This document shows positions 42,450 through 54,943 of a stretch of 64,000 bases of DNA, in pieces. This stretch comes from Amaranthus tricolor (taxonomy: Eukaryota; Streptophyta; Magnoliopsida; Caryophyllales; Amaranthaceae), in the NCBI RefSeq assembly GCF_026212465.1, contig NC_080060.1:19258726-19322725 (forward strand), given 5' to 3'. Position numbers and translations under genes: made by a program. The first letter of the stretch is position 1, and every line of letters starts with the position of its first letter. Below the pieces are notes generated by a model that did not search any database, was not told where the DNA came from, and saw only the letters and a program-made list of their open reading frames with translations.

Positions 42450-44329
42450 CCCCTAGTTCCCATCCAGTCGTTATCTTTTTCTTAACGGGCAAATTCAAAA
42501 TTTGAATACTGTATACGACTAAATCACTACTAATATTTTAGTCGCCAATATTTTTCAAATTTTTAACTTCCAATATAAAATGCAAGTGGAATTAAGCGGA
42601 TGAAAATATAATTGATTGATTGAGTAGAAAAAATCGATATAAAAAAATTATTTAATTTTTCTAACAAAAATACAAGATTATTACGGTAGGAACAATATTT
42701 CGTTCTTGACTACGTGATACAAATTTTGGTAAATATAGTATTATATCTTATTTTAATAAATATGTTATTTGAAAAATTACATATTATTTTACTTATTGTA
42801 TTTCTTTTTGTATAATTGTTATAATTAGTATAACACGTTATTTGATGTAGGTGGAGACCTTGATGATTTATAATCTGAGGCAAGACACGGTGTGTGTCTT
42901 GGTTGTGTGGCTAATAGTTTGAAACATAGGTTTCTTGAGGGTATAGCCGTATAGGCATGTGTAATATGGAAACTACTTTCATGGGTCATGGCTATGATGA
43001 GAAGCAATATGATAGGTCCTTAATATGTCAATTTGGTTGGTAAGTGATCATTGATAGGATGTCATCTCATACGTTGTCATAGGATGGTTTATATTAATAT
43101 AAAGTTGTTGCACTTTCACGATTTTTTGGCTTGTATCTCGGTGGTCTCAGGTAGGGTGCTTACATTTACGTCTACACATCCGGTGCGAACGATAACGGTA
43201 AAATTAAATTTACTTTTTCTAATTTTATTTGAATTCCTATTGTGAATGGATCAATGAGTCTCAATGAAAGCTAGAGTGTCATTAGGTTGTACTTCCTATG
43301 TTTTAAAATGTTTTATATTTATTTTTTTTCAAATTTCAATTTAAATTTTAAAATCAAATAATTTTAATTATGAGTTTTTATCAATTCTAATAAGTTGATA
43401 TTTAAAATGTATATTGAGACGAATTTAATAATATCCTACATAAAAATATTTTTTTTATAAATCGATGAGAAATTATAGTCAAAGTTTAACACTAATGAAT
43501 GGCGTGATTAATAAATCTCGACATATATATAACTATCTTCCAATTATTCAATTTCCTAGACTTTTCATTGTTTAGTTTTTTTTTTCTTGTTATATTTTGA
43601 TTTCTTTTCTATTACATTGTTGTTTCAAACCACAAAGAAGAGTTTTACTCCAACAATGATAATATCCTCCATTAAAAGGTGAAGAAGGACATGAAAAATG
43701 TTAAGATGGAAGCGGTCCCAAAGTTGAAGCTAAAGTTGGGTGGAGTACATTTAATAAAGGACTAAGAAGGTAAGGAAGGGTGATTTAATTGAAATTAGTT
43801 GGAAATTTTGGACCACTTTTTCTATTCTCTTCTCTTCTACTACCTCTAATTATGCCAACCATTTTTTCCACAAACAGTACATGTATTTTCTCATCCTAAA
43901 TCAAAAAAAACTTAGGAGTAATAGAAATAAAAATTTATTCATTGTAAGACTGTGTTTCACATTATGAGTTTCTGTAAGAAAAACTCACAATAACTCAGGA
44001 ATACCTGAGAAAGCCTGACCTTCAAAACTCAAACTTATGTGTGGGGATTTGTGCATCCAAATAATCCCTTAACATCACATTATTAATTGATTCATGTATT
44101 CTTTTGGATTTTTTTTCAACATTTAACCTTTTTATTTTTATAGTTTCAAATGAAGATTTACTTACCTAGACTAGTAAATAGTAAAAGTTTTTTTTAGTTG
44201 TCTTTCTTGTCCCGATGCCTAACTGTTTACTTATTTACCCTTTTGTACTTTTTTACCCATCAAGTCTATTATTTTATCTCAATCCTTGTTTTGGCTATAG
44301 TGATTTTTCTGTAGGTACTTTTTGATCTT
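42450..44329. other. Non-coding stretch
   Basis: No supported gene. 42840-43240 is less AT-rich and has short frames on both strands, without recognisable motifs. A Stowaway-like end (TACTTCCTATGTTTTAAAA) occurs near 43290. Confidence 0.45.
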
Positions 44330-44511
44330 CAAACAGCAGTATTAATCACATTCCTCTCTATGCAGGGTTCTCACCTTCTGGGGTAAAATCAACCACTTTC
44401 CTCTAGTACTACCTCTCAAGGGAGAGGGTGTATGGATATGGAATTATCCGTCACCTTCTCTCACCCAGACCATGTTTTCGAGCGGGATATTGAGTTGATG
44501 ATGATGATATG
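44330..44511 (+). mobile_element. RTE-type LINE 3' end fragment
   Basis: CTCACCCAGACCATG, then TTCGAGCGGGATATTGAG, then (GAT)n at the end match the 3' tail of the LINE at 54165-54943 (CCCCAGACCCTATCC, ATGAGCGGGATATACTG, (GAT)n). Severely 5'-truncated and non-coding. Confidence 0.65.
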
Positions 44512-45175
44512 AACATTTAATTAAATTATAGTATATGATAAAAAAATTAATATTAATAAATTTTATAATGAGATTAATCAAACAAATCATAATTGATTAT
44601 ATTTTAAAATATAAATTAAAAATAAAATATATATTAAGATCAATTCATCAATACTGCTCAAATAGCAATTGTTTTAAAATGTCAGGGACATATTGAGTAC
44701 TACACTTTGGTAACTGATAGATTTCCACCGCCATAATTGGTACAAAAATTGAGAGATAGATGGGGTTAGAGGTGTTCAATATAGATTTAAATATTCGATA
44801 TTTATTTGATTTTGTAATCGAATTTAATTTTGATCTGAATTAATAATGAATTAAAATTATGTAAAAATCAATGTGCTCACAAAGTGATTTTGAACCAATT
44901 CAATATATATCACTCGAAATCAAATCGATAACCCAAATGAACAGATCACTAAATACAATTTTATGGTTAATACCAAGGGACGAAGGGAGTACTTTCCCCT
45001 CCAACGGAAATTACGCCCTCTTTCCTAAGGTCTTTATACATTTTTCTATTTAATCGGTTTCGTAGACAATGTTAGTACATTTCTATTGTTGGCGATGATT
45101 TAAACTCTTTTCTTCAATTCTATGCACAATTTAGCTTATTTTTGCATCCAATCCACACATTGTTTTCACTTAATT
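44512..45175. other. AT-rich non-coding stretch
   Basis: No supported gene. 44520-44700 contains phrases (AAATTAAAAATAAAATATAT, GATCAATTCATCAATACTG) akin to the 3' halves of the Stowaway relics. Confidence 0.45.
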
Positions 45176-45204
45176 ACACACTACATTAATGAGCTATTAC
45201 TACC

Positions 45205-45625
45205 CCAAATACTCGTAGCAATAAGTTCAATAACCGTTGCAATAGGTCTATAGCAACGGTTCCATACCCGTCGCATTTGTGGCCGTAGGTATAGGTCTAT
45301 TGCGACGGTTCAGCTATCTATTGCGACGGTTTCAATTTAACCGTAGCAATAGCTTCTTATAACCGTCGCTATAGATCTATTGCTACGGTCTCACTATAAC
45401 CGTAGCAATAGGTTCTTATCACTGTCGCTATAGACCTATTGCGACGGTCACACTATAACCGTAGCAATAGGTTCTTATCATTGTCGCTATAGACCTATTG
45501 CGACGGTCACTTTGCAACTGTTATATTAAGTCTTTTGCGACGGTCATTGCAACCTATTGCAACCCCATGTTTTATCCGTTCCAATGGGTCTATGGCGATG
45601 GTAATGGCTCTCTATTGCAACGCCT
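45205..45625. repeat. CACTA-2 left subterminal palindromic array
   Basis: CTATTGCGACGG and its reverse complement or the variant CCGTAGCAATAG alternate, forming units of about 60 bp (three clear units at about 45350-45520). Each unit is a potential hairpin. In this superfamily such arrays are bound by the second element protein. Binding here is inferred. Confidence 0.9.
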
Positions 45626-46441
45626 TGATAAAGCTATAAATTATATACATATATATATATAATTAACTTTGATTAATTCATCAACTCTAATACAAAATAA
45701 AGCACCAATATATATAACTTTGATATAATTCATCAACTCTAATACAAAATAAAGCACCAACTCTAATTAGTTCAATTAGTGGTTTTGATACATGCAACAT
45801 TGCAAAAGGACTTCATCATCAACAAAGAACTTCAACTTTGATATAATTCATCTTCTTCATTAGCTCCATCAAGTGTCTACATGAAAGGTTATGTAAAGTT
45901 AATAAAAAAGGTAAAACAAAGATATCGATATGACTGATTAAGAGAAGACAATTTCCATCACCCACACAAACCAACAACCAACCATCTTCCAAACAATTTC
46001 CATAAAACCATGAACAATGAGACGTAAGTAAGAGAAGACAGTTTTGAACCACCAAAACTAAAGTTTTCACTCTAAATCTGCAAACAAATTTTAAATTGTG
46101 GCGATTTGAATGTGTTAAGAGTGAGGATTGAGGAAGAGGTGGGATAAGAAAGCCTAATAGAGGAAAGAGAGTTTACTTTCCAACGAAAAGTATGAAAGGA
46201 ATTCAGGAGTTCAGTTTACTTCCTGTCACTTTCCTAACTGAATTCCTTTCCTTTATTACTATCCAAACAACTCATTTTTGGATTTGAATTTACCACTAAT
46301 TATCAGATCCAACTTTCCTATCATTAAAAGAGATGTTGTAATAATTGGAAACAAAGACTAAAATACAATTCAGAACACACTCGTAATTAGCTACAACAGG
46401 AATGAACAGCCAAAAATTGATAACTTGGAAGTTAGAATCTC
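45626..46441. other. CACTA-2 interior 3' of the second gene
   Basis: Non-coding. A direct repeat of about 50 bp (AATTCATCAACTCTAATACA-type, followed by AAATAAAGCACCAA) occurs at 45675-45712 and 45728-45764. Confidence 0.55.
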
Positions 46442-48901
46442 TTAAAAAAATTCAGAGTTTCGCTCCAAACATGAAAACTGATGACGATTCACTAAATTTA
46501 ATGGTAGTAAAATGGGAAGAAGAAAATAACGTACTAATCGATTGGTAGAGTTCGCTCCAACAGAAGATTGTCCATTTGACTCAGTAGGTGGAGTTGTAGT
46601 ATTACTTCCTATTTTTGATAGATCTGGAAGCACAATATTGACCTCGGGATTGGCTTCAAGTAGTTTCTGTAGTTGGGGATTAGCTTGAAGTACTTGATCC
46701 ATAACTTGCGATTGCATGTTGTGTAAGAACTCGGGAGGAAATATGTAGCTCGAGTTAGTGCTCACTTTCCTTAGAGAAGTTTTTGTCACACCTTTTCCAT
46801 ACATTCGTACACGTCCACTATGCTCTGGTTTCCTTATCACTTCACTATAAGCATCTTTGTAGTTTGAACCTTGATGTTCATGCGACTCTATTGCTTTCAT
46901 TTTCTCCTATTAATATTTTAAAACACAAGTGTACGCAAATTAAGTCAAAAATACAAATAATAAGGGAAAATATGTACGGGAAAATACAATATTTTGTTTT
47001 GCAACATCGAAGCTTGTTTTGTATGACTTTCCTGGCTTTCTTTTTCGAGAAGAGATGTAGACTTTTGCATTTGAAGGTTCTTCCTTATTTGGATCTTGTT
47101 GTTTCTATTCAAAATAATTTCATTAGTTAAGGTTATTTTGTATAAATAGATAAAAAACTGAGAAAATAATTACCAATTCTTCACGCAACATTGCGTAGGA
47201 TGTAGGACCCATAGTGTGAAAGTCATCGGCCACTTGTCGATTAGATTTATTCTTCTCACTTTCATTCTATTGGATGCAAAAGAAAAGACAGCCATGTCAA
47301 ACAAAGAGGAAGATTCTGTTTTGTTCTTTATTATGCACGTGCAAGTATAGGGTTAGTCGAACAATGCTTATCAATTGCTTACGAAAGCACAACGCTACTG
47401 TAAACAATTATTCCATTATATTTTTTCAGATTTTCTAATATAAGAAGAGGAATACATACTTTAACTTCCTCAGCATCCCAATAGTTTAGAAGAAGTTCGA
47501 ATTGGTAATCTGGAATTATTGGTGGACGGTTATTCCATCTTTCAGCATAAGTGTTATATTTGTAGTAGTATAACCTCTTACACCTACATTTCCAATCTTT
47601 CCACATGGTATTCATAGTGGTCAACGCCCATGTTTTGCCAGCATCGTGTACCACATACTTCTCCTATATATTTAGTTTTTACTTAGTCAACATATAAATT
47701 AAAGTAGAATAGAGCAAATAATAATTTCATGCACTTACTTGGACATACATCCACATTTTGTCGTGTGTGGGTAAGCTTGGCCAATCACAATAATTCAGCG
47801 GTGCATACTCAGGATTCCTAGCCACAGTCCCTAGAAATCGACTGTATTCATGGATAATTTTTTTTTGTAGGACCAATTGGTTGTCCAACTGCGTTAAGGA
47901 CGATCACTGGTCGTTCATGCATTGTACGAGCATGAACCTCAACTAGCTTTGTGGGACTTCGATGCTTCTTTTTTGGAGCTGAAAAAAATAGAATTACATT
48001 GACATGTGATGGACTTTAAAACTTAAGCATAATAATAATTTATTCAAAAAAATAAGTTGTGTTGCAAATCAAACCTTGAACCATAATTCTATTTTCTTCT
48101 GCTTCTTTTCTGTATGTTCTTCATGTATTGGTTCAATATCATCTACGGTACAGGCAACTTCGTTTGCATTTGTGGGAGAAGGTTCATGCTCACTCGAAAA
48201 GATTAGTTCATTTGCATTGTTAATTTCATTTACAGGATCCTTTCTTTGCATTTGTTTCTTTCGAAGATAACGATAGTCAGACAATGCCCCTGGTGGGCAA
48301 AACTTGGTGTTCATTTTCTTGGGTTGTTGTGGTTGCATAGGCTGCTGCAACAAAGGTTGTTGCACAGAAAGCTGTTGGTGATGTTGTTGGTGATGTTGTT
48401 CTTGTTCCATACCCTCCTGATGTTTTTGTATGTTATGTTGTGCAACCTTTACTTCCGTGAGTTGTTCATGTTGTTGGCAAGAAGGAGATAAAAAGGTAGA
48501 CATACACCCTCTCTTTGAAAATGATCGCTTCTTTGTGGATTTTTTCATTGGAAACTGGAAAAACAAAATAAGATGCATACATTACATATAATAAATTAGA
48601 TACATTATAATTAAAATTGATGCAACATTATTTTGTATACCTTTGAACTAGTTATTTCCTCATTATTATCAACCTCATAATCAATAGGTATGTAGTCTTC
48701 ATCATCACTATGAGATAATGCGTCATCTCTAACATCTTTTGAGAAAGTGTTTGCATTAGCTTGAAGAATCTTTGCTGCCACAGTTCCACATCCTTTAGCT
48801 GTCATAAATTCTGCATTTTGCTTGATGTTCTCTATTCTTTTCCTTTCATATTCATTTGCTTCACTTTGTTGTGCAACAACTTTCCTTTTAGTCCCTTTCA
48901 T
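46442..48901 (-). CDS. CACTA-2 second protein, Ptta/En/Spm (TnpA-like) family, seven exons
   Basis: Exons on the minus strand with GT...AG borders: 48901-48641, 48554-48075, 47978-47739, 47663-47460, 47266-47174, 47104-46988, 46906 to about 46442. The order is a charged, Gln-rich region (HQQHHQQLSVQQPLLQQ), a plant motif KLVEVHARTMHERPVIVLN, EYSRFLGTVARNP, then KTWALTTMNTMWKDWKCRCK, NRPPIIPDYQFELLLNYW, NRQVADDFHTMGPTSYAML and PEHSGRVRMYGKGVT. These match the plant En/Spm transposase family, thought to bind subterminal repeats. One lesion is clear: an A9 run (47858-47866) shifts the frame by one base between GPTKK and HEYSRF, which could be real or a sequencing error. The last exon's end is uncertain (a possible donor lies near 46530). 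Confidence 0.78.
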
Positions 48902-49004
48902 CTACAAGTCATAAAACATCAATCAAGTTAGATAAATACATGTAAACAATCATATAAATAAGAACTAAGAAAAATAATATACAATAACAATATATGGTTA
49001 CCAT

Positions 49005-52000
49005 CAGACAATTCCATTGGATTGTTATGTATGGCAAAGTGCCAACCTTTTTTGGTTGGATCTTCTACATAAAAACTTGATGTGCTTGAGATGCCAAGAT
49101 ATATGGTTCTCCTTTACATATTGTTTTATTTTTGTTAACTAAAGATTGTTGATGTTCATTTATTTCTGAATGAAACCAAACACATCTAAACAACACAACA
49201 CTAAAATGATCATGATAAGATATCTCAATAATCTATTCCACAGAACCATAATACATGACGTTTCCCACTGAAGGATTTTTATCCTTACTACTAGCAAAAC
49301 TATGTGTTAACGCCGTTAAAGTTACTCCACTATTTTGTGTGGTATAATTTGCCTCTCGTTTCATAGTATAAAACCTGTAACCATTGACATAGTACCCACT
49401 GTACATTTTTGCTTTAGAAGAGGGTCCTTTTGATAGCCACCTGACATGGTCTAAGACAGGTTGACCTTCATCAACCTTCAATGTGATTGCCACTTTAAAC
49501 CAATCTTTGAAATCCTTGCAATGACTTTGAGCCGTATCCCATTTTCTCTTTCGATGAGTCTCTACTGTTGCTTTGTGCTCACTATAATAGAAGAATAGAA
49601 AACGTTAAACAATAAACGAGAGATAAAAAATGAATAATAAATCTTAGCTTAAAGGTTTACTAGTCATACTTAATGTATCTCTCAACTTCTTCACAATTGC
49701 AATTGAACAAGACATATTGGTGCACTTGACTCCATGTGATTTGATCGATGACAAACCCAACCTGTTTCTTCTTTGATGTTTTTCCTCTTCCCCTGATAGG
49801 ATGTCCAAGCTTTGGAAGAAATTGTTGTGAAATAGAAGGCTCACTGACGTGTGCACTTGGACCTTTTGACATAATTAGATATCGAGCAACAAATCTAGCA
49901 CATTCCTTGGCCAAGAAGCCTTCAGCCATTGAAGCCTCCGGACGACCCTTATTCCGAACATCTGGCTTCAATTCCCGAAGATATCTCTCATTTGCATACA
50001 TGCACCTTAATGCAATAGGTCCACCAAGCTTAATTTGTTCTACTAAGTGAACCGGCAAATGTACCATGACATCAAAAAAAGCTGGTGGAAAAATCCCCTC
50101 AAATTGACATAAAGTTTCAACTATCTCAGAATGAAGTTTATTAAGATCTTGAGGGTTAATTGTTTTTTTTCATATACCCTTGAAAAAATTAGAAAGCCTT
50201 ATCAAAGGCGTTGCAACCTCTTTATTTAAGGTAATGCTTGCGGCAATTGGGAGCAAGTAATGCATCATAAAATGTGCATCATGACTCTTGTATCCTGTGA
50301 TTTTTCGTTCATTTACTTGCACACAACGAGTAATGTTTGAGGCATAACCTTGTGGTAGCTTTGCATTTTTTATGGTTTGGCAAAACAATCTTCTTTCATT
50401 GGCATTCATCCAAAACCTTGATGTTGGAACCTCTTTAGTTCCATCTTCTAACTCTTTAATCTCCAACTCAGAAACCCAACGTAGGTCTTTCTTTTCTCGG
50501 AGGTCTTTTAGGTCTTGACAAGCAGCTAAATTATCTTTTGTCTTCCCAGGAATGGCTAACAATGTCGCAACAATATTATCAAACACATTCTTTTCTATGT
50601 GCATGACGTCCAAATTATGGGGATTAGAACAATGTTACTTAAAAAGTATGGACATCTTTCTCCACGGATTAGGATCATCCTCTGCTTGTTTCATCTTAGG
50701 TTGCTTTTTTCCATAATGATTTGGAAAATCACAAAGCAATTCCTCAATCTCAATTCTCGTCAAAGGCACGGGTGCAATTCGTTCATCAATTTTTCCATTG
50801 AAGTTTCTTTTATTAAAACGCCACGGGTGATCAGTATCCAAAAATTTGCGATGACACATGTAGCAATACTTGTGGCTATATGGTAACCACACTGAATCAA
50901 TTTCATAATGAATATATGGGCAAGCTGTTTTACCTTTTGTGCTCCAACTAGATATCATTGCATAAGCAGGAAAATCGCTAATAGTAGACGCCAAAGCTAC
51001 TTGCATGTCAAACCTTGTATTTGTTGACGCATCATATGTTTCTAGGCCAAACTCCCACAAATCATTAAGATCTTTGATAAGTGGTTGCAAGTAGATATCA
51101 ATATCTTTTCCAGGAGACAATGGGCCAGCAATAAGTAATGACAAAATAAGAAACTCTGACTTTGTGGTCAACCATGGAGGCAAGTTATAGTTGACCAAAA
51201 TTACTGGCCATGTACTATGCACAATGCTCATTGAATTAAATGGATTAAACCCATCTTTGGCTAATGCAAGCCTCACATTACGAGGATCTTGAGCAAATTT
51301 TGGATACAATTTGTCAAAGTTCTTCCAAGCTTCACCGTCCACCGGATGTTGTAAAAGTCCAAGTCCGTCTTTTCCTCAACCATTTGCATGCCATTTCATG
51401 TAATTAGCAGTTTCGGCACACATATATAACCTTTGCAAACTTTTCTTAAGTGGAAAGTATCTTAGAATTTTTGCTGGAATTTTATGTGCCTTTTCTGAGG
51501 TATATTCAGTGTGATCATTTTCCTTCGATTTCCACCTTGAGGCCCCACAAACATGACAACTTGTTGCAGTTGCATGCTCCTCCCAATATAGCATGCAGTC
51601 ATTAGGGCACGCATCGATTTTTTTATAATCTAAACCTAAAACTTTCAACACTTTTTTTGCCTCATTCAACGATGTTGGCAATACAGAATCATCGGGTAGA
51701 ACTTCCTTAAACAATGCTAGCAAAGCAGAAAATGCAACATTACTCAACTTATTATCACACTTGTATATATAAAGGCGAATTGTAAACGCAAGACTAGAGA
51801 ATTTTTTGCAACCAGGATATAATTCTTGTTGGCCTTCTTCTATTAGACTAAGAAACTTCTTTGCCTCATCATTGTAACATTAAACATTTCTTGTATACCA
51901 TCATTCATGTTCAATGGTTCATCATGTGCCTCTAATTCTGTTTCATCACCCATCTTCCCAAACCCAGAAATTTCATCACTTCTTGGTACAAAACCATTGC

Positions 52001-52175
52001 AAATGATATGATCTTTCACGTCATTCCGACCATACCAATATCGATGATAACACATACAACATGGGCAACTAATTTGATTTCCTTGGGACCTTGTAGCAAA
52101 AGCTTTTTCAATGTATTCATCCACTCCTTTTTGATAATCATAACTCCATCTAGGAAATTCCCACCACTTATCCAT
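49005..52175 (-). pseudogene. CACTA-2 TNP2-type transposase, broken
   Basis: The start is MDKWWEFPRWSYDYQKG (52175), the transposase-associated zinc domain with CPCCMCYHRYWYG intact. The TNP2 core follows (KKIDACPNDCMLYWEEH, KDGFNPFNSM, WPVILVNYNLPPWL, FPAYAMISSWSTKG), then NPHNLDVMHIEKNVFDN, a DUF4218-like part (HLPVHLVEQIKLGGPI, MYANERYLRELK) and a DUF4216-like part (MYSGYYVNGYRFYTM, VVLFRCVWFHS). Lesions: frameshift near 51865; in-frame TGA near 51373 (HANG-stop-GKDG); TAA at 50635; TGA near 50170 (FKGI-stop-KKT); TAG near 49233 (YGSVE-stop-II); frameshift near 49075. The surrounding reading frame is otherwise well kept. Confidence 0.88.
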
Positions 52176-52199
52176 TTCCTAAAAGTAAGTATTATAAGA

Positions 52200-53690
52200 T
52201 TTTATAGTAAAGGCAAAAACACTAGATCAATTAACAATTAATCAACTTGTATCAAGAAATCAGAGAACACCTTCAAACTTATAAATTGCTACCTAAACAA
52301 CAAGTACTTACCCAAACAACAAGTACTTACAAATTGCTACCTTCAAACTTACCCAGAGGCCAGATATAATAACCAGGTTGGCCGTGATGTATTTCTTGTA
52401 CATCCAATTTACGCCTTGGGTAAGTGCTCGATTGTGTTCAGAATTCAGGATTTTTAGACTGGTTGTTTTTTTTTAAGCTATCATGTTTTAATGAAAAGCT
52501 GTCAAGTTTATTAAACTCTATTTATTCCTTTTACTGGGATATTACGCGAGATTGGGATATGAGGTATGTGTACTTGACATTGGTCGTTGTCTGCATTCAC
52601 ATGTGTTTTATTTATGATCCTTGTTACTATGAAACTAAAGTTCAATGATGTTATGCACACATCCTAAGACATTCCAAAAATGATTCAAAAACTATTTACT
52701 TGATGTCATGAAACTAATTGCTAAGTACTTCCTCGGACTCTTTTAATTTGCACCATGATAATACCATGTTCTGACAAAAATTTGGGTCTATGAGGAAGCA
52801 TAAGAAGGATCAAAATTTAATAAAATCAGACATTGTCAAGGTCAGAGGAAAAATGAGAGGAGAGAATGTGGCAATAGAGAAATAGGTTCTAGTTGAATCA
52901 AATAACAATATGTAATTGGAATATGTCATGTTCTATTAATCACGTAATTGTATCGATACATGAGCATAGTTTCCAATTCTGGAAATACAACCAAACTTAC
53001 AAATACAACCAAACTTACAAATGAACACTGATTCAATCAAAATAACCACTGATTCAACCAAACTACATATTCTGGAAATGATACATGGGCAATCTAAATA
53101 ACCACTGATTCAATCAAAAAAAAATTAAGAGGATGCGAACGAAATCAACCTCCAGTATATTAACAAAAAAAAGCGAACAAAAAAAATAACCACTGGGCAA
53201 TCAGCAGTATATTAACAAAACCAACGAAATCCTCAAAGTTAGGAACAATAAAAAGATCAGGTATAACAAGATCAAGCAAAATTAAGAACTGCAATGAATG
53301 TAAATGCAAATTTTAGTACCTTTATTTTGAGCAGCAGTAGGGATGCGAACAACCTCCAGGACGAGCAAGAACAAAGCAGCAATTGATCGAATTTCAGTTT
53401 CAATTGATCGAACAAAGCAGCAAGAACAAAGCAGCAAGAACAAACCAACGAACACTAGATCGAAATTCGCAAAGAAGAATGAAGAAATCGAATTCAGTTT
53501 CAGAGGAAATTCGCAAAGAATGAAATTCAGCAATCAATGTTGTTTCAGAGGATATCAAAATGGCAAAGAGGAAAATCGCAAAGAATGTAGAATAGGGTTT
53601 TGTGATATTCAGAGGAAGTGAAGGTGGGAGTGGGAAAGTTGAAAGTAAATGAAATTTTTTATTTTTGATTTCCCGGCAACTGGATGCGTG
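52200..53690. other. CACTA-2 upstream region of TNP2, non-coding
   Basis: AT-rich with small tandem repeats (ACAACAAGTACTTAC twice near 52300, AACCACTGATTCAA three times at 53025-53120, GAACAAAGCAGCAA at 53368-53440). A minus-strand leader with AAAACCCTATTCTAC near 53600 may contain the transcription start. Confidence 0.5.
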
Positions 53691-53705
53691 CCCTAATAAT
53701 ATTAT

Positions 53706-53912
53706 TTCATCATTTCAATGTCTATTGCGACGGTTTATACACAACCGTAGTAATAGGTATCCGTCCCATAGCAATAGGTATCCGTCCCATAGCAATAAGT
53801 GGTCTATTGCGACGGTTTACAAAAAACCGTAGCAATAGGGTCCTAACTGTCGCAATAGATTATCTATTGCTACGGTTCATAACTAACCGTCGCAATAGAG
53901 CGTCGCCATTGC
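53706..53912. repeat. CACTA-2 right subterminal palindromic array
   Basis: CTATTGCGACGG, ACCGTAGCAATAG and CTATTGCTACGG alternate, ending in CCGTCGCAATAGAGCGTCGCC before the terminal repeat. It mirrors the left array and lies upstream of the TNP2 gene. Confidence 0.9.
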
Positions 53913-54164
53913 TCGTTAATGTAGTAGTGACACCGTTTTATCCCTTGTTCTTCATTCTTTTCTTTTGTACAAAATTACCATAACTTCCTTTTAGTTTGTC
54001 ACATGGAAATTCCTAGTATTATTTTATTTTATGTCATAATCTACACTCCATTAATTTCCTTTCATGCTGTTGGTTTATCTTTTCATCGTATTTAATTATT
54101 TTCTTCAAGGGGTGTTTGGTAGATGGGAATGAGAATTTTGAGACACCCAGATCCTGCCTTGTGC

Positions 54165-54943
54165 GGGATACTGGGAGTGTCCTTTTTGCTATGTGATAGG
54201 AAATTCCTAAGTAAGTTAAAAGAAAAAATCTACCGGGCGGCAATCAGACCTGCTCTGCTATATGGGACTGAATGTTGGCCTGTAAAGAAGATTTTTGGAA
54301 CATAAGATGGAAGTTACAGAAATGCGTATGCTGAGGTGGATATGTGGGCACACATTAATGGATCGAATTAAGAACCAAGAGTTTAGGGACAAACTAGGGG
54401 TAGCCCCTATTTCTGGAAAATGTGTGAAAATAAATTAAGGTGGTTTGGACATGTGAAGAGAAAGACTTTCGCAGCCCCTATGAGGAGGGTAGAAAGCATT
54501 ATAGTAGAGGGTAAGAAGATTTGAGGAAGACCCAGGAGAACTTGGAATGAGCAAATAAAAGTTGACTTACATGAGTTAAACCTCTCTAAGGGCCTGACTA
54601 GAGAAAGGGGTAGTTGGAGGCGCCATATCCATGTTTTAGACTACTGATGTCCTCTTATATTAACTTTTGGTGTTCTTGCCATCTTGCTTCTCTCGTTTCT
54701 TTTATTATTAGTTTTTTGTTTTCTTTTATTTTGTAGTTGGTTCTACTTATTTATTTTATTTATAGATTTTTAATTTATCTTTCTTGTATAGTTACGTATC
54801 TTTATCTTTCTCGAGTCAGGGGATTCCTTTGGTCGCGGTCTTCTTCATGGATATGAGTTGTCGCCTTCCTTCCCTCCCCAGACCCTATCCATAGTTTTTC
54901 TATGAGCGGGATATACTGTGTAGGATGATGAAGATGATGATAT
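54165..54943 (+). mobile_element. RTE-type LINE 3' end with (GAT)n tail
   Basis: Broken frames give DRKFLSKLKEKIYRAAIRP and ALLYGTECWPVKK, then LRWFGHVKRKTF and PRRTWNEQIKVDLHELNLS. These are the C-terminal stretch of RTE-type reverse transcriptase proteins. A 3' UTR of about 290 bp follows, with CCCCAGACCCTATCC and GAGCGGGATATACTG, then GAT repeats, the simple tail of this LINE type. It is heavily 5'-truncated and has in-frame stops. It allowed the interrupted copy beside CACTA-1 to be recognised. Confidence 0.8.

Larger units (their letters stand above)
45179..53929 (-). mobile_element. CACTA-2, an 8.75 kb En/Spm-type transposon
   Basis: The left end is CACTACATTAATGAGC and the right end, reverse-complemented, CACTACTACATTAACGAGC, so they differ by a 3-base TAC and one base. 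ACA is duplicated at 45176-45178 and 53930-53932. Both ends carry palindromic arrays of CTATTGC(G/T)ACGG. The genes on the minus strand are TNP2 (52175 to about 49005), then a TnpA-like gene (48901-46442), the same order as CACTA-1. TNP2 is broken. Confidence 0.93.

Noticed and set aside
46140..46330. Inverted GAATTCAGGAGTTCAG / CTGAATTC stretch
   Set aside because: A short imperfect inverted repeat with no target duplication, too weak to call an element.
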